Shown one piece after another: positions 55,250-64,000 of a DNA stretch of 64,000 nucleotides. The notes under the pieces are model-generated. The model saw only the letters and a list, made by a program, of their open reading frames with translations. It made no database searches and had not been told where the DNA came from. Within the stretch, counting starts at the first letter, position 1. Each line of letters opens with the position of its first letter. This stretch comes from Phymatolithon calcareum (Eukaryota; Rhodophyta; Florideophyceae; Hapalidiales): NCBI GenBank assembly GCA_977006965.1, contig OZ345374.1, forward strand, positions 2,536,001 to 2,600,000. The letters are read 5' to 3'. Position numbers and translations under genes: made by a program.

Positions 55250-56764
55250 TTAGCCAGTCCCGGTACTCGTGGCGAGGCGGTCGAAGTTGGCCGTCACCCA
55301 CTCCTGGAAAGGCGCGTCCCAGATTACCCGATCGCGATGCGGGCAGTCAGAGCTGCGGTGCCCCAAAATGTAGCAGATGAAGCAAACATCGGCTATGAAC
55401 CGGGTGGACGTCCAGCGCGCAGGTGGACGTCGAGGTCGCGGGGCGCGCCGGTTGCCGTCTTGGCCGACCAGGAGGGCGGTGTCCGGAGTGTCGGGTTCCG
55501 GCGACGCGGAGTACCAGACGCTGGACTCTGCGGTCGGGGTGGGAGGCTTCCTCGGAGAGGTGGACCAGCTCGCGGCGACGGAATTCGCGTCCGGAGCATA
55601 GTCGGAATACTCGGGGCGAGGGTTCACCGTCAACTGCCGCCGGGCTGAGCCTCCGGCGAGGGCCTGGTGCGCCTCACCGATGGCGGCGGCGCGGCTGGCG
55701 TACTCCGCAAACGAATTGGGGCCCATGAATTCCCTCCGCTGCTCCCTAGGGAGTGCGCGGATGTTGGGGTGCAGACCCCGCTGGAACTTTCTCATTAGTT
55801 CCTGTTGCGAGAATGCGCGGCCAGGTGGCGTTCCGCGGTGCGCATGCGGTTGTAAAAGGCCGTGACCTTCTCGGTCTCGGTCTGTTGCATGCGATCGAGG
55901 CGCTCCACGGCGTCGTCGAGGTACCGGTCCTTGGCATATGTTCGGAGGAAAAGGTTCACTGCCACCGGGCACGAGGAGAACACACCGAGGTCGGCGTGCC
56001 CGTCTTCCGTCTGCTGGTTAAAGAGTTCCAGCGCATCGCCGGTCAAAAACCTCGGCCAGATGCGGACAGCCGCACGTTCAGGGACGCCCTCGTTGTTGAG
56101 CGCGCGCTGGAAGGCGGCGAGAAAACGGAGCGAAGCGACCGGGTGCTGCCCGGAGAAGACGTGCTTCTCCATGATCGGGTCAAGAAGTCGGGATCAAAGG
56201 CCGATATTGCGCGACACCTCCGGACCCGTGTCCGGGTTGCGATCGTTGAGCCGATACCGCCGGTACGACACCAGGCGGGTAAAGCGCGGATCGCTCGGCT
56301 CGATCTCCCTCAGGTGGGATGCGAGGTCCTCGTGGTGCCTAGGCGCATATCGCCGCTGTGGATCCGGCGAGTCGTCGTGCCGGCGGTCGTAGTCTCGCCG
56401 GTAGTGGTGGGCCTCTGGGTTGGCGAACGGGAACTCGAACGCCTTGTTGTTTGGGTGTACATGCCGCTCGGGGCTTCGGCCGCGGCCCACGCCGAAGCGC
56501 CGGTGTTCCGGGGAGCGGTCCTGGAGTCTGGAAAACAACTGGCGGAGCCTGGCGACCTCCGCCCGGAGAGAAAGGTGGTCCCCTCACGTGGCATACTCCA
56601 CCTCGAGGTTCCGCCCGTAAGCGCTCCTCGTGGTCTCGGAGTCCATCCGCGAGCCACTGGCGCAACTGTTGGATGCGTTGCTGCTCTGCGGCCTGCTGGG
56701 CAAGGGACCAGCGGTGAAAGGCCGCGTCCACGGCTTGGCCGATCGCGAGCTCGCCCTGCGCCAA
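55250..56764 (-). pseudogene. gag: Ty3/gypsy Gag (capsid and zinc knuckle), frameshifted
   Basis: The probable start is at 56,764, MAQGELAIGQAVDAAF, leading into a Gln/Arg-rich helical stretch. The capsid core reads FLAAFQRALNNEGVPERAAV, FLTGDALELF and FLRTYAKDRYLDDAVERLDR with TEKVTAFYNRM, the Retrotrans_gag pattern. A frameshift near 55,820-55,840 is followed by FSQQELMRKFQRGLHPNIRA and a CCHC zinc knuckle, CFICYILGHRSSDC (55,340-55,385), that binds element RNA during packaging. The end is near 55,250. Gag is not present in element 1. Order and spacing are normal for the superfamily. At least two frameshifts make it defective. Confidence 0.84.
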
Positions 56765-56830
56765 TAGTTGCTGACGTCAAAACATCGGCCTCTTACATCC
56801 TTCTCCCTATTAGAGCACTTAAGTTATGAG

Positions 56831-57057
56831 GTCACGGACGGCGATCGCGCGCGGCGCCACATTCGCTCGACTTAGTCCTTAATGACTACGCAGCCAAGCC
56901 GTCGAACACGCAGGTATCAAAGTGACCCAGACACAAGCACCACAATGCGAGCAGGATGCGGCAGAGCCTGATCAGCCCAACGTGCATCCGCCACCGTGGG
57001 CACGTGCTACCGATGACATTTTTCGTGCATCAAGGCCGTTCTGATCTCGGAGATATC
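56831..57057. other. Sequence upstream of gag in element 2
   Basis: This would hold the 5' leader or LTR of the element if it were complete. No LTR partner can be found at the other end, so the boundary is open. Confidence 0.35.
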
Positions 57058-57178
57058 CCAGGGATTGAGAATTAAGACCGCTCTCCACAACGGAGCGAGC
57101 ATTCGTCACAAACATTGCCTCAACACTGGGGATTACTGACCGCTCCTAGCAACGTGACCTTCCCTTCGCTAGTATGGT
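57058..57178. repeat. Short dispersed block shared with 20,305-20,425
   Basis: See the partner. Sequence begins GGGATTGAGAATTAAGACC and includes GGGGATTACTGACCGCTCC. Confidence 0.65.
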
Positions 57179-57189
57179 GTGCAGAGACT

Positions 57190-57700
57190 AATTGGAATTT
57201 GACAGGTTTTCTCGTCTCATTGGCATTCCCCCTCCTAAAAGTATAAAAAACTTAAAACTTTCGCGCGAAAAACAATTCTGAAAATTCGCATCCGGACGGT
57301 ATGTACTACAAATATCGCGTCCTGATGAGAAAAAATTATTAAATTGTTAGAAAAGTTTCAATTTCTATTAAGCCACCACGTAGACCAATAGAAATTGAGA
57401 TTCGTCGAAATGTTATTTGTTGTTTTCTGCTCATGACGTTTTCCGAAGAGAATATAAACCAACAACAATGTCACAAGTGTTGACATTTGTTGGCATTTTC
57501 TGCAAAACTGTAAGAAATTTAAAACTTTCGTGAGAAAAGTAATTTTGAAAATTCTCAACCGGACGTTATATACTACTTATATCGCGTCCTGATGAGAATG
57601 CGTTGTCGAATATCAAATTATTGATGTCTGAAGTAGTATTAGGACACAAAACGAAACAATAGAAAAATGGAATTTCACATTAAGTTATTTGTTGGGTACA
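57190..57700. repeat. AT-rich hairpin repeat units, two copies
   Basis: Units are recognised by the CATCCGGACGGTATGTACTA to ATATCGCGTCCTGATGAG arms (57,290-57,330) and ACCGGACGTTATATACTACT to ATATCGCGTCCTGATGAG (57,560-57,598). Each is followed by an ACCAATAGAAA-type or similar segment. They precede R1 copy 3, as in the other places. Confidence 0.82.
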
Positions 57701-57779
57701 GATCATCGACGAAAAAAACGCATGTTTTTCGAAATTAGACCATTTTTTATTCCCTGCGGTTTATGTCCCCTCGCTTCCC

Positions 57780-58005
57780 GCGCGACGAGGTCGGACACAG
57801 AGCTCGCACTGAGATGAGAAGGGTCTTAGCAGATTTGTGCGTAGAGCGACGAGCAACATAGGGGTCCCCTCAGCCACTAGAGTATAGCATAGCCTACCTT
57901 ATCAGGTGTCTCTACGTCTGCCCGGTATCTCGCATCTTGCCCTTCTTCTCTCAGACTTTCTTGCGCCTCCCCGTCTCGCGCTGGCTGCGGCGCAGCGGAA
58001 CACGC
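57780..58005. repeat. Dispersed repeat R1, copy 3
   Basis: More divergent than copies 1 and 2 but collinear from GAGGTCGGACACAGAGCTCG through CTTCTTCTCTCAGAC to CTGCGGCGCAGCGG. The - strand segment ARDGEAQESLREEGQDA is kept. Confidence 0.82.
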
Positions 58006-58920
58006 ATTGGAATGAGGCAAGCCATCGCTCGTCGAGTGAGCGTAACTTGGAAGTCCCCGTCTTGGGCTCCGTGCAGGGCATCGCAACCGATTGGCGCCAG
58101 CCGCAACGTTGGAGCTGGCGCCTGGCGCTGGCCGATAGGGCGAACAAGTTCGGCAGAGGAGGCCGACGTGGCCCGCTTGGTGACCGCCGGCGAGGTGCGC
58201 TGGGCCGAGCGCTTCTATGACCGTTCCAAAGACGAGGTGTGGTGCCTCTCGCTTGCGCAATTCGATGAGATCTTGTTAAGATCGCCGCTCAGACCGATAC
58301 TGTGGTTAACAAGCCTTTTCACTGCGGACTTCTTGATATATTCGATCGAACCGCAGAAACCACAAGCAGCTTCGCGCATTTTTCGAACACTACCCTCCTG
58401 ATGAATTGTTTGGAATTGCGAACAACTCAGATTGCTATGCTGTTTCGGGTGTTGCTGTTCACCATCTTCAAGACGGTGGCTCTATCACTGAATGTCTCCT
58501 AGTCGACGGCGCTGATATTATGCAAGAGGTTGGGCAGATCGCTATTATGGACAACAAGACTAATCATTCTGTTCCTGCTTTCTCCAGGAGAAGCCGAAGA
58601 GCATCTTTGATTCCATGGTTCTAAGCCGCACCGTTCGATGTCGGCAATATCAGCTCACAAGCATCGAAACACACGCACACTGTCGGCGCTACAGCAGTAT
58701 GTTTTACAAAACGCACCGCCTGATGGGGCACACTGTCGACAACGCTGTCGCTCCAGCGCAAATGTTTGCCGTCGAGTCCGGGTCTGCATCCATCGCCCCC
58801 TGTCCGCTCACTGTTGCTCACCGTCGCTCGCCGCCGCTCAACACCGCTCACCATCGCTCGCCACCGCTCGCCGCTGATCACCGTCGCTCGCCGATCTAAT
58901 CGCAACGCCCTTCTACATCG
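58006..58920. other. Unassigned; low-complexity CCGCTCGC tract before the recombinase
   Basis: 58,140-58,620 contains open stretches on + without known motifs. 58,800-58,900 is an imperfect tandem of CACCGTCGCTCGCCGCCGCT-type words directly upstream of the recombinase ATG. Confidence 0.4.
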
Positions 58921-60422
58921 ATGTCGGGGCCGCCGGGAGTGGACGACGGAAATGAATTCAATTTCTCGTTGCCGAGCTCAGAAAGAGCAGAAGAGCTGAA
59001 GGGAAAGCTCATTCCGGAAAACACGCAAAGAGGCACCGACTATAGCGGTCGGGCCCTGGCGCGATTTATTGTAAATGGGGACTACAAGGACCGTTATTTC
59101 AATACGGAGCCTCATTTGCGGTCTCTTTTTCTCGGGAACAAAGCTGCTGTCGTGGAATTCGAAGTTGCACAACTTAAGAAGTTGCTTTTTGAGAACTGCG
59201 TGCCGGATGAGTGCGTCCCTGTAACGCAGCAGAAGAGGATTAATCATTTCTTGATCGAGTTTGCCGTCAACTATCCGAGCGCAAAGCAGAAGAAAGCGTT
59301 CACGCCAACACTATGAAGTTCTACATATGTGGGATTCAGCGTGCGTTTGAAGCATGGGGTTTCAAAGAGAATTTGTTTTCAGGCCCAGTCTTCGCGGATA
59401 AAAACGACGGGCTTCTGTACGTTCCTGAAAACCTTTTTGCCGAGCAACAAGCGAACGGCGTGACCGTAAAAGGTCACAATGCTCTACCCAGGGAAGACAT
59501 TAAGACTCTTCTAACATCGAATAGCTGTTCAGCATCTACCCCCGCAGGGTATCTGAATCGCCTTGTACTGAATATTGGAATTTCCCTTGGTATTCGCACC
59601 ACTGCGATGTGGAAGCTTCACGTTTCCCAATTTGAGTACATTCGGGCGTAAGGGGAATCCGTGATTCAGTTTACGGGGATTTTCGGAAGCAAAGAAGGAG
59701 CGTCGAAAACTAGAAGAGGTGACTTGCGTGCCATTTCAAAGAAGGCTGTCCAGATTTACATATGGAACAGGGATATGCTGGACGGAACTTTGAATGTGTA
59801 TGAACACATTCACAGCTACTTGGAAACACGGAAGTCGATGGAGATGAAAACAGAGCACGCGGACAGGTTCTTCTTGCAAATTAACACAAAAGGAAAAACT
59901 CGAAGCGACGTTTTCCGCAAGCAGGTTATCGGAAAAAATTCATTCGGCAAAATTATTCCCAATCTTTGCGATGAGGTTAGAATCCAAGGCACTGGCGTCA
60001 ACGATTGTGTTACAACTCACTGTCTTCGTGGCACTATGATTACGCTATTACTGGAAGCCGGACATTCTGACACCACGGTTATGCTTCGCTCCGGTCACAC
60101 ACAGATTGAGAGCGTTCTGAGCTGCACAAACTTGCAAGGGGACAAGGGTCTTCAGCAACAAATGAATATATTCAAAGATACGAACCCCGACGTTGATGTG
60201 AATGAGCCGAAGGAGAAGAAACAGAAGAAAATGGAGCCCACTACGGAGTCCAAGGAGAATATCAAAGGCGAACTTGCTTTGAAAAGTGCAATTCAAACAT
60301 CCCCAGGAGAGCAATCTCCCCCAGTGCGCTCGCAGAGCGGCATTGGAAGCAGTTCTATGTCCGGATTCGAAAATGTTAACGCAAACTGTATTAACGTAAC
60401 GATCAACCATAAATACCAGTAG
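58921..60422 (+). pseudogene. Crypton/DUF3504-like tyrosine recombinase, broken
   Basis: Starts at ATG 58,921 and reads through an N-terminal core-binding domain. A frameshift falls at 59,313, where one frame ends in TGA overlapping the next ATG: MKFYICGIQRAFEAWGFK. The first catalytic Arg lies in SLGIRTTAMWKL (59,590). A TAA at 59,649 is in frame. The catalytic domain continues with THCLRGTMITLLLEAGHSDT (HxxR box) and MLRSGHTQIESVL (R-x-GH). Where the nucleophilic Tyr is expected (SxxSYxNLxG) the sequence is LSCTNLQG, that is Cys. A lysine-rich tail ends NCINVTINHKYQ, typical of this eukaryotic family. These enzymes cut and join DNA through a covalent Tyr; they drive Crypton transposons and were domesticated several times. 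The lost Tyr plus two breaks suggest a dead element. Confidence 0.82.
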
Positions 60423-60598
60423 ATAATAGTGCGTGCTTTTGTAAGAGTGTATTCAACTTGTTTAAAGTAAAGTTGAAACCAGAGAAACCTATCCGAAGTT
60501 AACGATCAACGACAACAAAAACTGGATAATATCGTGAGCTTTTCTTAGAGTGCATTCATTCAACATGTATTAAAATAAAGTTGAAAACAAAGAAACCG
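60391..60598. repeat. Tandem duplication of about 105 bp at the recombinase 3' end
   Basis: Unit 1 (60,391-60,493) contains the last codons and stop of the recombinase. Unit 2 (60,498-60,598) repeats TTAACGATCAAC, a TGGATAATAT-like word, GAGCTTTT, and AAAGTTGAAA with GAGAAACC-type ends. AATAAAG in unit 2 could serve as a polyadenylation signal. Confidence 0.82.
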
Positions 60599-60660
60599 AC
60601 CATTTGTTGTACGCATGTGGCTCCAACAAAAATGATTAGGCACGTTTCATAACCTACAGC

Positions 60661-60812
60661 CCTGAGGGGGAAAGACATCAGCAAGCGGGAAAGACATCAT
60701 CGAGCGTGAAAGACATCGGAGAGCGGGAATGACATCAGCCAATAGTGGGCCTCTATTGTTGCTCCAGCGGGAATGACATCTCTGAGCGGGAAAGACATCA
60801 GATCATATGCTC
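60661..60812. repeat. Six short repeats with core GGGAAWGACATC
   Basis: Cores occur near 60,668, 60,687, 60,707 (GTGAAAGACATC), 60,725, 60,769 and 60,787, spaced about 19-20 bases except one gap of about 44. They lie downstream of the recombinase and could be subterminal protein-binding sites of the element. Confidence 0.85.
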
Positions 60813-61589
60813 ACCCGTCCAAGAAAATAATCAATTATTTTCCCCCCATACCGTGAGACAACGAGGGATATTGTCGACTTCTATATCTCTGCGAAGGACG
60901 TTTTTCTCGTCCAGTGGCCCTTAAATCGCATCTCAACTAACGAAACATCCATAAATTGTGCAAAATATATCAAAATTGTAACAAAATAACAATTTATGGA
61001 AAAGAAAAATGTTGAGAATACTATGGTGCCTCTTTTTTCTACTATCGTCTACGAAAACAACTCATGATTATTCGTAACGTCAACGAAAGCAAAACTGACA
61101 TCACTTTTTCTGAAGGGAATAGGGAATATCAACATATTGTTGACTCTTCCACTTTCCAATTTAGAAGTTTTGTTTCTCCAGCGGTAAAGAAAGTTAACAA
61201 CTCATGAATTACGCGAAACCATTTTGTAAGTAAATAATGCTTTGAAGAACTTATATTCTATCATACATTTGACACTCAGTGTCAAATCCATGATAAACAG
61301 AACATATTCTCAAAATTGGGGATTGCTCTAGACTAAGTGCACTTCGTGGAAAGTGAGTTCTATCTATACATTTTAGACCTGTCGTGTTTGTGTCCTAAGA
61401 TGATTTGTTCATCCAGAAATAGTCTTATGGATTGAAAAATAGAATAGAACAAATTACGCTTCATATCATTACAACAACCAAAACCGAAATTGATATTTTC
61501 TATAAATTCATTAGTTCTTTGATTCTTTTGAGCGATTTAGAGCTCTCATAAAATATCAACAATTTCAATCTTTCGTACAAAAAAGGAGT
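60813..61589. other. AT-rich non-coding stretch with one small palindrome
   Basis: No gene seen. 61,266-61,286 contains ATTTGACACTCAGTGTCAAAT, a 10-base-arm palindrome. GGGAATAGGGAAT occurs at 61,115. Confidence 0.5.
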
Positions 61590-61845
61590 CAAAAATTCTT
61601 TTCCGGGCGCAATATATACTATAAATATCGCGTCCCGATGAGAGGATTTCTCCAATTATAAAATATTCAATATATAAATACAAAAGTTTCAAGTGCAAAT
61701 AAGACTCTTCATAGACTACTAAGAAAATATTATTTTTCATATTACTATTGGTCATTGCTCTCTGATGACCTTTTCTGGACAAAACGTTAACAATTCAAAG
61801 TTTGACAAGTGTTGTAATCTCATTAGCACTTGCTGTCCTGCAAAT
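61590..61845. repeat. AT-rich hairpin repeat unit adjoining the heptamer array
   Basis: Contains CAATATATACTATAAATATC followed by GCGTCCCGATGAGAGG, the decayed arm pair of the family, and then CTACTAAGAAAATATTATTT facing CATATTACTATTGGTCATTG. It directly abuts the (AATAGGG)n array. Confidence 0.78.
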
Positions 61846-63880
61846 AGGGAATAGGGAATAGGGAATAGGGAATAGGGAATAGGGAATAGGGAATAGGGGA
61901 ATAGGGAATAGGGGATAGGGAATAGGGAATAGGGAATAGGGAATAGGGAATAGGGAATAGGGAATAGGGAATAGGGAATAGGGAATAGGGAATAGGGAAT
62001 AGGGAATATAGGGAATAGGGAATAGGGAATAGGGAATAGGGAATAAGGGAATAGGGAATAGGGAATAGGGAATAGGGAATAGGGAATAGGGAATAGGGAA
62101 TAGGGGAATAGGGAATAGGGAATAGGGAATAAGGGAATAGGGAATAGGGAATAGGGAATAGGGAATAGGGAATAGGGAATAGGGAATAGGGAATAGGGAA
62201 TAGGGAATAGGGAATAGGGAATAGGGAATAGGGAATAGGGAATAGGGAATAGGGAATAGGGAATAGGGAATAGGGAATAGGGAATAGGGAATAGGGAATA
62301 GGGAATAGGGAATAGGGAATAGGGAATAGGGAATAGGGAATAGGGAATAGGGAATAGGGAATAGGGAATAGGGAATAGGGAATAGGGAATAGGGAATAGG
62401 GAATAGGGAATAGGGAATAGGGAATAGGGAATAGGGAATAGGGAATAGGGAATAGGGAATAGGGAATAGGGAATAGGGAATAGGGAATAGGGAATAGGGA
62501 ATAGGGAATAGGGAATAGGGAATAGGGAATAGGGAATAGGGAATAGGGAATAGGGAATAGGGAATAGGGAATAGGGAATAGGGAATAGGGAATAGGGAAT
62601 AGGGAATAGGGAATAGGGAATAGGGAATAGGGAATAGGGAATAGGGAATAGGGAATAGGGAATAGGGAATAGGGAATAGGGAATAGGGAATAGGGAATAG
62701 GGAATAGGGAATAGGGAATAGGGAATAGGGAATAGGGAATAGGGAATAGGGAATAGGGAATAGGGAATAGGGAATAGGGAATAGGGAATAGGGAATAGGG
62801 AATAGGGAATAGGGAATAGGGAATAGGGAATAGGGAATAGGGAATAGGGAATAGGGAATAGGGAATAGGGAATAGGGAATAGGGAATAGGGAATAGGGAA
62901 TAGGGAATAGGGAATAGGGAATAGGGAATAGGGAATAGGGAATAGGGAATAGGGAATAGGGAATAGGGAATAGGGAATAGGGAATAGGGAATAGGGAATA
63001 GGGAATAGGGAATAGGGAATAGGGAATAGGGAATAGGGAATAGGGAATAGGGAATAGGGAATAGGGAATAGGGAATAGGGAATAGGGAATAGGGAATAGG
63101 GAATAGGGAATAGGGAATAGGGAATAGGGAATAGGGAATAGGGAATAGGGAATAGGGAATAGGGAATAGGGAATAGGGAATAGGGAATAGGGAATAGGGA
63201 ATAGGGAATAGGGAATAGGGAATAGGGAATAGGGAATAGGGAATAGGGAATAGGGAATAGGGAATAGGGAATAGGGAATAGGGAATAGGGAATAGGGAAT
63301 AGGGAATAGGGAATAGGGAATAGGGAATAGGGAATAGGGAATAGGGAATAGGGAATAGGGAATAGGGAATAGGGAATAGGGAATAGGGAATAGGGAATAG
63401 GGAATAGGGAATAGGGAATAGGGAATAGGGAATAGGGAATAGGGAATAGGGAATAGGGAATAGGGAATAGGGAGTAGGGAATAGGGAATAGGGAATAGGG
63501 AATAGGGAATAGGGATTAGGGAATAGGGATAGGGTATAGGGAATAGGGAATAGGGAAGAGGGAATAGGGATATGGGATAGGGATTGGGATATAGGGAATA
63601 GGGATAGGGATAGGGAATAGGGAAGAGGGAATAGGGATAGGGAATAGGGAATAGGGAATAGGGAATAGGGATTAGGGTATAGGGAATAGGAATAGGGAAG
63701 GAATTGGGAATAGGGATAGGGAATAGGGGTATAGGGAATAGGGAATAGGGAATAGGGAATAGGGATAGGGAATAGGGATAGGGAATAGGGAATAGGGATA
63801 GGGATTGGGAATAGGGAATAGGGATAGGGAATAGGGAATAGGGAAGAGGGATAGGGGAATAGGGAATAGGGATAGGGAAG
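61845..63880. repeat. (AATAGGG)n heptanucleotide array, telomere-like
   Basis: About 2.0 kb, roughly 280-290 units, with the G-rich strand on + pointing right. The centre (about 62,160-63,470) is perfectly regular. The left edge has single-base insertions (GGGGAATA, AATAAGGG, AATATAGGG) and the right edge (from 63,470) many variants. The - strand codes an endless SLFPIPY cycle, which is an artefact of the period. Unit length and G3 run resemble plant-type TTTAGGG telomere repeats, but non-telomeric sequence follows on the right, so within this window the array is interstitial. Confidence 0.96.
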
Positions 63881-63899
63881 TGGATGGGATGTGGTGGTT

Positions 63900-64000
63900 T
63901 GTGGGTGTGGTTCAAGTCACAGTGGAAAGTGGACAGTGGAAAGTGAACGGGAAAGTGACACGAGGAAAGTGGAAGTGGAACGTGGAAAGTGGAAAGCTGG
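63900..64000. repeat. Degenerate GTGGAAA heptamer tract at the window edge
   Basis: AGTGGAAAGTGGACAGTGGA-like words recur with a period near seven. The tract continues past the right edge. It is G/A-rich and unrelated in sequence to the AATAGGG unit beyond the shared period. Confidence 0.7.

Larger units (their letters stand above)
50486..56830 (-). mobile_element. Ty3/gypsy chromodomain retroelement 2, internally deleted
   Basis: Reading leftward: gag (56,764-55,250), protease (about 54,620-54,500), the RT N-terminus (to 53,598), a deletion, then integrase C-terminus and chromodomain (53,592-52,770), linker, and the antisense ORF on +. The left end abuts duplication copy B at 50,485. GC-rich against AT-rich flanks. 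No LTR pair is recognisable. Together with element 1 it allows the whole element to be outlined: gag-PR-RT-RH-IN-CHR followed by an opposite-strand ORF. Confidence 0.87.

Noticed and set aside
56310-56780. Long + and - frames opposite or beside gag (for example 55,753-56,829 on +)
   Set aside because: Open because of GC-rich codon bias on the gag strand; no motifs. Unlike the opposite-strand ORF after pol, it cannot be compared between two copies, as element 1 lacks gag.
60661-60812. CRISPR array
   Set aside because: Units are 12-base cores about 20 bases apart without unique spacers of fixed length, in a eukaryotic context.
61795-63915. 706-codon open frame on - (SLFPIPY cycle)
   Set aside because: It is a by-product of the (AATAGGG)n array; seven bases per unit give a seven-residue cycle.

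Overview
This is nuclear DNA of an intron-poor eukaryote. Relics of MCM6, a gamma-tubulin complex protein, the THO subunit THOC3, TFIIIB subunit BRF1, the KEOPS subunit Kae1/OSGEP, PWP2 and DUS3 exclude a prokaryote. 2-Isopropylmalate synthase and coproporphyrinogen oxidase relics suggest a plant-like or algal host. The intronless gene relics and the Ty3/gypsy and Ty1/copia fragments would suit a red alga, but this is inference and the species cannot be fixed from the sequence alone.

Almost nothing here looks like a working gene. The window is a gene graveyard: at least a dozen recognisable housekeeping genes survive as single-exon stretches broken by frameshifts, in-frame stops, small duplications and truncations. 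Large repeats and transposons are interleaved with them.

Layout: (1) 1-13,411 is copy A of a segmental duplication (WD40, CPOX, NB-ARC STAND protein, GT14-like, THOC3, OSGEP, SSB-like, DUS3 and HAD relics). (2) 13,841-14,487 holds AT-rich hairpin repeats. (3) 14,488-20,285 is a 5'-truncated GC-rich Ty3/gypsy chromodomain element on + that carries an extra antisense ORF. (4) 21,596-23,975 is a nearly perfect 10-bp satellite. (5) 24,000-40,000 is a pseudogene field (copia gag, MCM6, PWP2, gamma-tubulin complex, 2-isopropylmalate synthase) with several unassigned stretches. (6) 40,323-50,485 is copy B of the duplication, about 10 kb in direct orientation to A. It lacks a 3.5-kb block of A, and it carries a BRF1 relic where A carries a GT14-like relic. 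(7) 50,486-56,830 is a second Ty3/gypsy element, on -, with gag, protease and the same antisense ORF but with most of RT, RNase H and integrase deleted. (8) 57,058-58,005 holds further repeat blocks. (9) 58,921-60,422 is a Crypton/DUF3504-like tyrosine recombinase relic. (10) 61,845-63,880 is a telomere-like (AATAGGG)n array.

The two duplication copies decay independently, with different stops and frameshifts, so they serve as internal controls for what was once coding. The same comparison between the two gypsy elements indicates that the antisense ORF downstream of pol was once one continuous reading frame. No RNA gene, CRISPR array or intact operon-like unit was found.
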